Positions 1-6,070 of a DNA stretch of 10,066 nt are shown here, piece after piece. How positions within the stretch are numbered: position 1 is the first letter of the stretch; each line of letters begins with the position of its first letter. A program made the translations under genes and the position numbers. Source of the DNA: an uncultured Eubacteriales bacterium (GTDB lineage Bacteria > Bacillota_A > Clostridia > Christensenellales > Aristaeellaceae); the NCBI GenBank assembly GCA_902775835.1, contig CACYNZ010000117.1:1-10066 (forward strand). Reading direction: 5' to 3'. The notes under the pieces were generated by a model. The model did not search any database, was not told the DNA's origin, and was given only the letters and a program-made list of their open reading frames with translations.

Positions 1-1973
1 AGAGGATCGTAACCGCTGTTCTTGATGAAGTCCTGCACGTCCTGTATGGTATCCATATAGAAGCAGTCCAGGATGATTCCGTAGTAGGCAAACGGGCCAT
101 ACCGCTTTACTGTCAGGTGCGCACGGTCGAGCAGGATATCCGAGAGCCAGGGCGGCAGATGAAGCCCGATGCAAATGGCGACAACCTGATCCAGATTGTA
201 TTGCTTCCGTTCTTCTGTACGCAGCCGGAGAAGCGTACTCCTCGAAATGGGGATTCTGCCGACCAGCTCATCCACCGTACAGCGCCCTTTCATGATGTAG
301 GCCAATGCGCCGTGGAAGGAAAGCGGCATTTCGTCTACCAGACGGTCAGCAGCCCTCTGCATATCCTTGATAGTCATCTTGCCGCTGAGGTCCAGGAACT
401 TGAAGGCGTTTTCAACGGCCTCCTTGCTGTTCATCTGACCAAAGATATAGACATATCGGTGATCCCCGATATACGTCTTGGAAAACCGGAGGCTGACCCT
501 GTCGATGTGTGCGTTGGCCCAGCCGGAAAGGCGTGCACCGTAGGTTGTATGAATCACGTTATCGGATTCGCAGTACACAACGTGTCCATCCACATAGGCG
601 AACTTGCCGGACTGCATGATTCTCTTGAATTCCTTATCTTTTTTGTACAGCAGCGAGACGGATTTCCTGTCGATCACGTAGGTTCCATCGCCGGAACAAC
701 TGCCGATATCAGAAAAAGCGAATGGAACGATGTAGTGGCCATCCACGAAGTTCAGTGCGCCGAGGGCGGCGATGTAGCCAAGCTGGATCATCCGTGCCCG
801 GACGCTGGCTTTGGACAGGACATACTCATCAGCGATCTTCCGGGCGACATACTCATACCTGCGCCCATCGTGATCATAGTAGCCATCCTTCCGCTTGCCT
901 TCAAAAGCATCCTTGTAAAGGCTATCCACCGTCTGCAGCATAAATGACTTGGGCAGCAGAAGCCCATAGCTGCCGTACCGGGCTTGATACTCCATGAAGT
1001 ATGTGGGATCAGCTGTATCCTTATCCTTGATGGCGGAGCGCCTGACCTTTTTCAGCTGCTTCAGGTCGTTGTTGTGCATGTCCTGGAGACGGTAGAACAG
1101 ATAGTGCCACTCGAAATGGATGCACTCATGGTAGATATCCAGGTCGTTTCCCATACCGCCTTCCGTATGCGTGTTGATGACGATTGTGTTGGCGGGCACG
1201 TGCTCTTCAACCGGTGGAGGATCGTCATGCTCTCCCGGCGCGCGGTCAGGCTGGACCAGAACAGTGCCCTCGTGGAAGAATATAATGCTCCGGGTATCTC
1301 CACGCTTATGCAAGGGCAGGCTGATCACGGAAAGGTGCATCTTTTCTGTTAGAGCGTGTGGGCGGCGCAGCTTCTGGTCCTTGGCAGCGTCAGGACAACG
1401 CTCAGCCCAGAGCTCCTCAGCGTATTCATCGATCTCGTCCCTGCGGAGGATGGGAACGAGATATTTGTCCAGTTTCCATTCACCTTCATGTTCCGGCTTG
1501 CTCTCCAGCAGGCCGATGCGCTCAAACTCGCATTCCTCTTCATCCTCGCAGAAACTGAACCACAGTTCTACATAAAAGGAATAGAAATCTGTATCAACAC
1601 CAGCGGGTGTCTCCACGCGCAACTCCACGCGCAGGTCAATGTCGATCAGGAAATCGCATTGGTTCAGCCGCCAGTAGCTAAATCGTCGAAAGCAGCACTC
1701 ACCGGGGATGATGCGCTCAGATTTGACGGGAACGCCTACGATCTCTGTGATTTCGCCGTCTACCAGCCGCTTGTTCAGCTCCTGGATGATGTAATCCTTG
1801 TAATGCTTCATCAGGTAATCGTCCATGTTCTGTACTTTGGGAACAAGGACGGTCTTGGGCTTTCGGGGCTTTTCAGGCTCAGAGTCGTCATCCTCTTCAT
1901 CTGTGGAAGCGGCAACCTGGGATTCTTCCTCTTCCAGTTCTTCTTCCATGAGGATATCGTCTTTCTTTTTCAT
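1..1973 (-). CDS. ImmA/IrrE-family zinc metallopeptidase with C-terminal HTH-like segment (partial, 3' end outside window)
   Basis: An open frame of 657 codons runs from the ATG at 1973 to the left edge with no stop, which I checked codon by codon. The start follows AGGAGG (plus-strand CCTCCT at 1981-1986) with 7 nt spacing. Residues 10-33 are a highly acidic low-complexity tail. The zinc site HECIHFEWH is at 282-290 (HExxHxxxH). About 40 residues later come E328, QA 330-331 and LLLP 338-341, matching the third zinc ligand and following segment of the DUF955/ImmA-IrrE family. Residues about 565-610 look like an HTH (a TVDELVGRIPISRSTLLRL stretch, then a second helix pair). Known relatives, ImmA of ICEBs1 and IrrE of Deinococcus, cleave XRE-type repressors. 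Here it is the second gene behind a Y-family polymerase, 30 bp away, so probably co-transcribed. The target is inferred; the S24 or LexA-like repressors across the promoter are candidates. Family call is firm, function less so. Confidence 0.85.
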   Translation of the reverse strand, partial: MKKKDDILMEEELEEEESQVAASTDEEDDDSEPEKPRKPKTVLVPKVQNMDDYLMKHYKDYIIQELNKRLVDGEITEIVGVPVKSERIIPGECCFRRFSYWRLNQCDFLIDIDLRVELRVETPAGVDTDFYSFYVELWFSFCEDEEECEFERIGLLESKPEHEGEWKLDKYLVPILRRDEIDEYAEELWAERCPDAAKDQKLRRPHALTEKMHLSVISLPLHKRGDTRSIIFFHEGTVLVQPDRAPGEHDDPPPVEEHVPANTIVINTHTEGGMGNDLDIYHECIHFEWHYLFYRLQDMHNNDLKQLKKVRRSAIKDKDTADPTYFMEYQARYGSYGLLLPKSFMLQTVDSLYKDAFEGKRKDGYYDHDGRRYEYVARKIADEYVLSKASVRARMIQLGYIAALGALNFVDGHYIVPFAFSDIGSCSGDGTYVIDRKSVSLLYKKDKEFKRIMQSGKFAYVDGHVVYCESDNVIHTTYGARLSGWANAHIDRVSLRFSKTYIGDHRYVYIFGQMNSKEAVENAFKFLDLSGKMTIKDMQRAADRLVDEMPLSFHGALAYIMKGRCTVDELVGRIPISRSTLLRLRTEERKQYNLDQVVAICIGLHLPPWLSDILLDRAHLTVKRYGPFAYYGIILDCFYMDTIQDVQDFIKNSGYDP

Positions 1974-2003
1974 TGGGGCACCTCCTGTGCTGTGGTCGTA
2001 GTA

Positions 2004-3239
2004 CTATTGATACATGGGGCTGGGCATCGGAACGGTCTCGCACCGATCGTTTGCCATGTGCAGATCACCCATGAGGCAAGCGTTGAAGATGGCACGGTTT
2101 CCAAACCGCCTGCGTATATCGTCAATGGCGTCGTCCAGGTCTTTCTGTTTTCCCCTGGGGACGTAGTCGTTGAAGATGTCCAGTTGCACCGGCGCGGACT
2201 CGCTGATCGGGTTGATCCCTCGGATAGTCAGTGCCCGGACAGGTTTCTGCCAGGTATAACGCATTCGGAACAGATCAAATCCCGCACAAGCAATCTCATA
2301 GGGACTCTGGGAGGGATAGACCAGCGGTGTCTGCCACTGACACCAGCCCAGGTCCTTGTCCCGGACAGATACCTGCACTGCCTTGGCCTGAATCTCATTG
2401 ACCCGGAGGCGATGGCCTACGTCCTGGGCCAGCTCCAGCAGCACCAGCCAAACCTCATAATTGCTCTCGAGATCGCGGGTACAAGTGATGCCATGGCCGA
2501 CACTCTTGACCGGAGGGACATACCCGCTGGGCATCACCTGAGCGCCATCTGTACCGTTGGCAAACTGATACAGCATGATGCCGTTTTTGCCAAGCTTCTG
2601 ATAAATCAGTCGTGGGTCGGCATTGGCCAGGTCGCCAATGGTCTGGCAACCCAGCAAGGTCAGCTTCCTTGTTGTGGCGGGTCCCACATACAGCAGGTCG
2701 GATACGGGCAGCGGCCATACCTTTTCCTTATACTCTGTGTGGGGGATGACGGTGACTGCGTTGGGCTTTTTCATGTCGCTGCCGAGCTTAGCAAAGATCT
2801 TAGAAAAGCTGACGCCGATGGAAACGGTGAGTCCGGTTTCGCTTTCCACGGTTTTGCGGATTTCCTCTGCGGTCTGAAAGCCAATTCCCTCCACATCGTT
2901 CGTGAAGGGAAGCTGTATCCAGTTCTCGTCCATACCGAAGGGCTCGATGATTTCAGAGTAACGCTGGTAGATACGCCGCACGATTCGAGAATACTTCAGG
3001 TACAAATCGTAATGCGGGTCTACCATGATCAGGCCGGGGCACGCCTGCTTTGCTTGCCAGTTGGCCATGCCCGTCTTCACTCCGCTGCGCTTGGCGGGGT
3101 AGCTGGCTGTCAGCACGATGCCATGTCGGTTCTCCGTCGAGCCACAAACCGCTACCTTCTTTCCCTTGAGCTGGGGCTGCTCGTTCATCTCCACGCTGGC
3201 ATAAAAGCAGTTCAGGTCGCTGTGCAGGATTACGCTCAT
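2004..3239 (-). CDS. Y-family DNA polymerase (DinB/UmuC-like translesion polymerase)
   Basis: A complete 411-residue Y-family polymerase, predicted to copy damaged DNA in the cytoplasm. The palm starts with HSDLNCFYASVE: D8 is the first metal ligand, and N10 and Tyr13 (the steric-gate position) resemble UmuC rather than DinB. The second acidic pair is D104-E105 in FGMDENWIQL, a diverged form of the usual SIDEAYLD. The third block SIGVSFSKIFAKLGSDMKKP is at 140-159. The helix-hairpin-helix thumb is around 181-215 (DLLYVGPATTRKL) and the little finger about 243-345. QLDIF at 352-356 fits a beta-clamp-binding motif and is followed by a 55-residue tail. Start: ATG at 3239 behind AGGAGG (plus CCTCCT 3248-3253), spacing 8. 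It is first in a leftward operon whose promoter carries a LexA-type box, so SOS induction is likely. There is no sign of truncation. Confidence 0.95.
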   Translation of the reverse strand: MSVILHSDLNCFYASVEMNEQPQLKGKKVAVCGSTENRHGIVLTASYPAKRSGVKTGMANWQAKQACPGLIMVDPHYDLYLKYSRIVRRIYQRYSEIIEPFGMDENWIQLPFTNDVEGIGFQTAEEIRKTVESETGLTVSIGVSFSKIFAKLGSDMKKPNAVTVIPHTEYKEKVWPLPVSDLLYVGPATTRKLTLLGCQTIGDLANADPRLIYQKLGKNGIMLYQFANGTDGAQVMPSGYVPPVKSVGHGITCTRDLESNYEVWLVLLELAQDVGHRLRVNEIQAKAVQVSVRDKDLGWCQWQTPLVYPSQSPYEIACAGFDLFRMRYTWQKPVRALTIRGINPISESAPVQLDIFNDYVPRGKQKDLDDAIDDIRRRFGNRAIFNACLMGDLHMANDRCETVPMPSPMYQ

Positions 3240-3313
3240 CCATCATCCCTCCTCCGGCACGGTGTCAGATTTCCCAATGGAGCGGTGCCTTACGCCGGAA
3301 GGATAGCATAAAA

Positions 3314-3342
3314 ATATTATCCGATCAACAGCCTATTGCGAA
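3314..3342 (-). promoter_or_regulatory. Leftward promoter for polymerase/metallopeptidase operon
   Basis: On the minus strand TTCGCA (plus 3337-3342) and TAATAT (plus 3314-3319) are separated by 17 bp, a reasonable sigma-A promoter. The alternative -10 GATAAT would give only 15 bp. The -35 overlaps the LexA-type box at 3339-3352, so a bound repressor would block it. This leaves a leader of about 65-70 nt before the polymerase start. Sequence match only. Confidence 0.5.
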
Positions 3343-3352
3343 CATATGTACC
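3339..3352. promoter_or_regulatory. LexA/DinR (Cheo-type) SOS box
   Basis: CGAACATATGTACC matches the Gram-positive SOS consensus CGAACRNRYGTTYC at every position but one (A for T in the right half). It overlaps the -35 of the leftward polymerase promoter and also a possible rightward promoter (TTGCGA 3336-3341, 16 bp, TAAAAT 3358-3363). Its position before a translesion polymerase gene is what is expected of an SOS operator. The binder could be host LexA or the LexA-domain protein encoded at 4693-5118. Confidence 0.65.
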
Positions 3353-3355
3353 ACT

Positions 3356-3408
3356 GATAAAATTTAATATTTCGGCATCCGCAAATCGAAAAGAATAAAT
3401 ATTTTATC
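3356..3408. repeat. 8-bp inverted repeat GATAAAAT / ATTTTATC
   Basis: GATAAAAT at 3356-3363 and its exact reverse complement ATTTTATC at 3401-3408 flank 37 bp of AT-rich DNA between the divergent promoters. A related tATTATCCG stretch lies at about 3315-3323. These may be half-sites for the XRE/S24 repressor or simply AT-rich chance matches. Confidence 0.3.
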
Positions 3409-3417
3409 CGTTTGGTA

Positions 3418-3446
3418 TTGCAAATGCTCGTATCTTGTGATATGAT
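3418..3446 (+). promoter_or_regulatory. Rightward promoter for the XRE/S24 repressor operon
   Basis: TTGCAA (3418-3423) and TATGAT (3441-3446) are spaced by 17 bp, placing the start of transcription near 3453 and leaving a short leader before the ATG at 3479. Confidence 0.65.
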
Positions 3447-3448
3447 AC
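3430..3448. promoter_or_regulatory. Candidate operator over the rightward -10 (GTATC-N9-GATAC)
   Basis: GTATC (3430-3434) and GATAC (3444-3448) form a perfect 5-bp inverted repeat with a 9-bp centre that covers the -10 box. This would suit autorepression by the XRE/S24 repressor made from this promoter. Only symmetry and position support it. Confidence 0.35.
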
Positions 3449-3478
3449 ATACACCGACCCATGTGAGGAGGATTCCGT

Positions 3479-4327
3479 ATGAAGAAGCTAACAGGCGGAA
3501 ACATCACCACGATTGCAGAAGCGAAGGAAGCCAGTACGCTTGCCTTCAATAAGAAGCAGTATGGTGATCTGATTCATGCCCGGCGTACCCATCTGGGATT
3601 GTCCCAGGCGCAGCTTGCCCAGAAGCTGGGGGTTCAGAAGGCATATGTGACGCACTGGGAAGCTGGCCGCTCACGTCCGGACCTGAATCTTATCCCCATG
3701 CTCTGCAATGAACTGGGCATCAGCATTGCGGCTTTCTTCAATGCTCCAGCCAGCGCCGACAGCCTGTCTGAGGCAGAGCAGCGGCATATAGAGGAATACC
3801 GGAGCATCAGTGCTCGGGACCGCCTTATACTTGACACTACTCTTTCGAAGATGGCAGAGATTGCCATGACGGAGCTGTGGGACCGGTGCAGGACCCAGTT
3901 CCATGTCATCTACCACAACTATCAACAGGCGGCTGCCGGTTCCGGTATTATGTTGGAAGCGGAAGACTCCGGAGAACCTGTTTTTATTAGGAATACGTGG
4001 GAATCTGACCGCGCCGATGAGATTGTTACTGTCAACGGCGCATCTATGGAACCTGATTTTCATGACGGCCAAGATGTATATGTCGAACACACGCGGGATT
4101 TGGAAATCGGCGAGATCGGCTTGTTTGTCATCAATGGCGATGGTTTCATTAAGCAATATCAGGGCGATCACCTCCATTCCCTGAATCCGGAGTACGACGA
4201 TATTCAACTCCATGAGTTCGACGACGCGCATACTGTTGGCAGAGTACTCGGTGTGGTGAATAAGAGCGATTATCCCACCAGAGAAGAGCAAGCTGTTCTG
4301 GACGAGATTCAGCGGGAAAAGAAGTAA
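3479..4327 (+). CDS. XRE-family repressor with S24 (LexA/CI-type) autopeptidase domain
   Basis: A complete 282-residue phage-CI-like repressor. Residues 28-82 are a Cro/CI HTH (LGLSQAQLAQKLGVQKAYVTHW at its core, within 39-60). A helical linker follows to about 150. AAAG at 151-154 contains an Ala-Gly pair (153-154) at the place expected for the cleavage site. The S24 catalytic serine is S189 in NGASMEP and the general-base lysine is K225 in GFIKQYQ, 36 residues later, close to LexA spacing. The repressor should therefore cleave itself when RecA is activated. Start: ATG 3479 behind AGGAGG at 3466-3471. It is the first gene of a rightward operon and divergent from the polymerase/metallopeptidase operon, which it probably represses along with itself. 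It is also a possible substrate of the ImmA-like protease. The family assignment is firm; the regulon is inferred. Confidence 0.93.
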   Translation: MKKLTGGNITTIAEAKEASTLAFNKKQYGDLIHARRTHLGLSQAQLAQKLGVQKAYVTHWEAGRSRPDLNLIPMLCNELGISIAAFFNAPASADSLSEAEQRHIEEYRSISARDRLILDTTLSKMAEIAMTELWDRCRTQFHVIYHNYQQAAAGSGIMLEAEDSGEPVFIRNTWESDRADEIVTVNGASMEPDFHDGQDVYVEHTRDLEIGEIGLFVINGDGFIKQYQGDHLHSLNPEYDDIQLHEFDDAHTVGRVLGVVNKSDYPTREEQAVLDEIQREKK

Positions 4328-4353
4328 AAGGCCTGAAGATATGATAGATTTTT

Positions 4354-4374
4354 CTGAACGGGAGCACCGTTCGG
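4354..4374 (+). other. Intra-operon hairpin, possible attenuator
   Basis: GAACGG (4356-4361) and CCGTTC (4367-4372) pair around a 5-nt loop; a C-G pair and a G-T wobble extend the stem. A T-rich but interrupted run follows (cttattttct). It lies in the 80-bp gap between the S24 repressor and the next gene, so it could lower downstream transcription. As a terminator it is weak. Confidence 0.35.
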
Positions 4375-4407
4375 CTTATTTTCTGCACCTTTTTGGAGGC
4401 GATTGCG

Positions 4408-4692
4408 ATGGCGGAGGCTGTCAAATACAAGAAGGAATACATTGAGGTGGAAGTCCACTTCGCTGCTGACGGAACCATGCTTCCCCGTGTCATCGAATGG
4501 GAAGACGGTCACAAGTATGAGATCGACCGCGTGCTGAAGATTCAGCCCGCCCCGGCGATGAAAGCTGGTGGTCAGGGTGACAGGTATACGGTCATGATCG
4601 GTGGACAGCAGCGGTACTTGTTTTTTGAGCACAGTCCCGAATACGGGAACGAGAAAATTGGCAAATGGTTTGTAGAAAGGCGGGTGGGATAG
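4408..4692 (+). CDS. Small beta-rich protein of unknown function, DUF6504-like
   Basis: A 94-residue soluble protein with no signal peptide or membrane segment. The start is the ATG at 4408, 8 nt behind GGAGG (4395-4399); an in-frame TTG at 4393 lies upstream of that binding site and is unlikely. The pattern PRVIEWEDGHKYEIDRVLKI (26-45) followed by RYTVMIGG (59-66), RYLFFEHS (69-76) and GKWFVERRV (85-93) suggests a small antiparallel beta fold. It resembles, from memory, small proteins such as DUF6504 found near ImuB-type Y-family polymerases, which would fit the polymerase in this locus. The resemblance is weak and I assign no activity. Its stop abuts the next start codon directly (TAG then ATG), so the two are likely translationally coupled. 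Confidence 0.75.
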   Translation: MAEAVKYKKEYIEVEVHFAADGTMLPRVIEWEDGHKYEIDRVLKIQPAPAMKAGGQGDRYTVMIGGQQRYLFFEHSPEYGNEKIGKWFVERRVG

Positions 4693-5118
4693 ATGCCGAA
4701 GGTATCCGATGTTCCTCAGCGTATTCTGAGATACATCTCTGATTATGATGGGCAGCATGGATTCTCTCCGACAATCCGCGAGATCTGTGCGGGAATTGGC
4801 ATCTGCTCCTCCAGCACCGTGCACCGGCATGTGAACAAGCTGAAAGAGCAAGGTATCCTGATAGAGACGAAACCTGGCTGCCCTCGGTCACTGGCGATCA
4901 GCAGCACTGTGAATCTCGATACAACCGTGATTGAAGCAAAACACCTATGCCTGCAGACATCGGACGGTGGCACTCTGATCCTGGACTGCAAGGAAGTCAA
5001 CGGTCGGCTTGAGTTCAACGGACCGATTAAGGCCACCGGTCTGCATAACGCACAGTCGAAGGTCATAGCCTGCCGGGAGCTGGACGAGGACGCTTACTAC
5101 GAAGCCATGGTCATGTGA
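4693..5118 (+). CDS. LexA-type winged-helix protein lacking the S24 peptidase domain
   Basis: A 141-residue protein. Residues 5-70 are a LexA DNA-binding domain: helix QRILRYISDY, then GFSPTIREIC, then the recognition helix SSSTVHRHVNKLKEQG (39-54) and the wing to PRSLAIS. The SSSTVHxH core is, as I recall it, the same as in Bacillus LexA/DinR, so it may read the same Cheo-type box. Residues 71-141 are a short, mostly beta-looking region (CLQTSDGGTLILDCKEVNG, GRLEFNGPIKATGL). They hold no Ala-Gly cleavage site in LexA context and no S24 Ser/Lys dyad, so this is not an autocleavable LexA. The frame is intact and sits in a tight operon, so it looks like a designed short form and not a decayed gene. 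It starts right after the previous stop; the ribosome binding site is weak (GGCGGGTGGGA), suggesting coupling. Ligand or partner unknown. Confidence 0.85.
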   Translation: MPKVSDVPQRILRYISDYDGQHGFSPTIREICAGIGICSSSTVHRHVNKLKEQGILIETKPGCPRSLAISSTVNLDTTVIEAKHLCLQTSDGGTLILDCKEVNGRLEFNGPIKATGLHNAQSKVIACRELDEDAYYEAMVM

Positions 5119-5128
5119 GGTGAGACGG

Positions 5129-5665
5129 ATGGAGAATGAAGTCAGGGTGAAGGTCGTACCCAGGAGCAAGCGCGTGGCTTTCACTGGTTACCGGCCACAG
5201 AAGATGCCCTTTGGGTTTGACGAGCAGGATGAGCGCTGCGTTGATTTCAAGAAGCGCCTGCACGACACAATAGAGAGTTTCATCTGGCAAGGCTATCAGC
5301 ATTTCATCTCCGGCGGCGCACTCGGGATGGATATGTATGCAGCAGAAGCGGTGCTGGACTTAAAGAAGCAGTACCCGGAAATCATGCTGGAGATGGTATC
5401 ACCGTTTGACACCCAGGCCGCGAAGTGGGCACCGGAGTATCGCCAGCGGCATGACGCGCTGTTCGACAAGGCGGATATCGTCACAGCAACAGGGCACCAG
5501 TACACAAAGTCATGTATGTTTGCTCGGAACAGATACCTTGTGGATAATGCAGATATGCTGCTGGCAGCCTACGACGGTCAGCCAGGGGGCACACAGATGA
5601 CGGTGCAGTATGCCAGGCAGATGGGGATTCAGGTGTGCATGATACCACCTGTTACTTCCAAATAG
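5129..5665 (+). CDS. SLOG-family protein (DUF1273, YpsA-like)
   Basis: A 178-residue Rossmann-like SLOG protein. The start chosen is ATG 5129, 6 nt behind GAGGTG (5117-5122), which overlaps the previous stop; the GTG at 5120 is part of that binding site. Motifs in this numbering: TGYRP at 19-23, SGGALGMD at 61-68 (phosphate/nucleotide-binding loop), SPFDTQAAKW at 91-100, ARNRYLVDNAD at 132-142 and GGT at 153-155. SLOG proteins (DprA, LOG, YpsA relatives) bind nucleotides or nucleotide-derived ligands and are common in conflict and stress loci. YpsA of Bacillus affects cell division. Here it is last in the operon with the S24 repressor and the LexA-domain protein, hinting at a nucleotide-sensing role in the stress module (inference). 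The exact ligand is unknown. Confidence 0.88.
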   Translation: MENEVRVKVVPRSKRVAFTGYRPQKMPFGFDEQDERCVDFKKRLHDTIESFIWQGYQHFISGGALGMDMYAAEAVLDLKKQYPEIMLEMVSPFDTQAAKWAPEYRQRHDALFDKADIVTATGHQYTKSCMFARNRYLVDNADMLLAAYDGQPGGTQMTVQYARQMGIQVCMIPPVTSK

Positions 5666-5687
5666 CATAGGCACCGTGCCAATTTAG

Positions 5688-5715
5688 AGCCGTGGACAAC
5701 GCTTCCACGGCTTTT
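5688..5715 (+). terminator. Rho-independent terminator after the SLOG gene
   Basis: AGCCGTGG (5688-5695) pairs perfectly with CCACGGCT (5705-5712) around a 9-nt loop, followed by a short T run. It ends the left rightward operon and separates it from the defence operon. The T tract is short, so termination may be incomplete. Confidence 0.7.
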
Positions 5716-5757
5716 GCGTATCTGAAAGCTAAAATTGCGTAACTGCACATTTTTGTG

Positions 5758-5786
5758 TTGCGATTTTTGATGAACTCCTGTATAAT
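5758..5786 (+). promoter_or_regulatory. Strong sigma-A-type promoter of the defence operon
   Basis: TTGCGA (5758-5763), 17 bp, then a consensus TATAAT (5781-5786). Transcription should start near 5793, about 37 nt before the XRE gene. A CACA-tttt-TGTG inverted repeat (5746-5757) lies just upstream of the -35. Confidence 0.75.
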
Positions 5787-5793
5787 AATCATG

Positions 5794-5809
5794 TCTGTCA
5801 AACTCTGTC
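5794..5809. repeat. Tandem TCTGTC pair, possible operator half-sites
   Basis: TCTGTC occurs at 5794-5799 and 5804-5809, 10 bp apart (one helical turn), right at the predicted transcription start. It could be a binding site for the XRE regulator encoded just downstream. The motif is short, so chance is possible. Confidence 0.25.
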
Positions 5810-5829
5810 GTGAGAAATGAGAGGGCATT

Positions 5830-6057
5830 ATGAAGGATATCAGCTATAAACCACTTTGGAAGCTATTGATTGACAAAGACCTCAGTAAAAAAGAGCTTGC
5901 ATCAGTGGCAGGCGTCAGTCAATCATCAGTAGCCAAAATGAGCCGTGGCGAAACCATCAGCATGGATGTGATTCTCAGGATATGTACCGCACTCGACTGT
6001 GACATCGGCGATATCTGCGAGGCTATTCCAGCAAAGCAAACTGAGCCATCAATTTGA
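5830..6057 (+). CDS. Small XRE-family (YozG-like HTH_26) transcriptional regulator
   Basis: A 75-residue single-domain HTH protein. Residues 8-65 form the Cro/CI-like fold: KLLIDKDLSKKELASVAGVS then QSSVAKMSRGETISMDVILR as the second, recognition-helix-bearing part, and the CTALDCDIGDICE end typical of the HTH_26/YozG group. It has no sensor or cleavage domain. Start: ATG 5830 behind AGAGGG (5820-5825). It is the first gene after a strong promoter, and its stop (TGA 6055-6057) touches the AGGAGG of the ATPase gene, so the two are one transcript. Likely role: autoregulator that keeps the defence operon low (inference from position; comparable small regulators control other defence operons). 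Confidence 0.9.
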   Translation: MKDISYKPLWKLLIDKDLSKKELASVAGVSQSSVAKMSRGETISMDVILRICTALDCDIGDICEAIPAKQTEPSI

Positions 6058-6070
6058 GGAGGATGCAAAA

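Noticed and set aside
117..947. 276-codon plus-strand open frame
   Set aside because: It lies opposite the metallopeptidase gene, has no ribosome binding site and shows no family motifs; the minus strand carries the HExxH protein.
1356..3311. 651-codon plus-strand open frame
   Set aside because: It runs antisense through both the metallopeptidase and polymerase genes and the gap between them; the minus-strand products have clear family motifs, so this is a shadow.
5670..5680. GGCACCGTGCC palindrome after the SLOG stop
   Set aside because: The 1-base centre cannot form a hairpin loop and no promoter is next to it; too short to call an operator.
5772..5783. GAACTCCTGTAT as a second SOS box over the defence promoter -10
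   Set aside because: The right half and flanks miss the Cheo consensus at several positions; the match is no better than chance.
5999..6070. Upstream start for the DUF499 ATPase
   Set aside because: The frame overlaps the XRE gene and has no ribosome binding site there, while ATG 6071 has an AGGAGG at 8 nt and matches the expected N-terminus.
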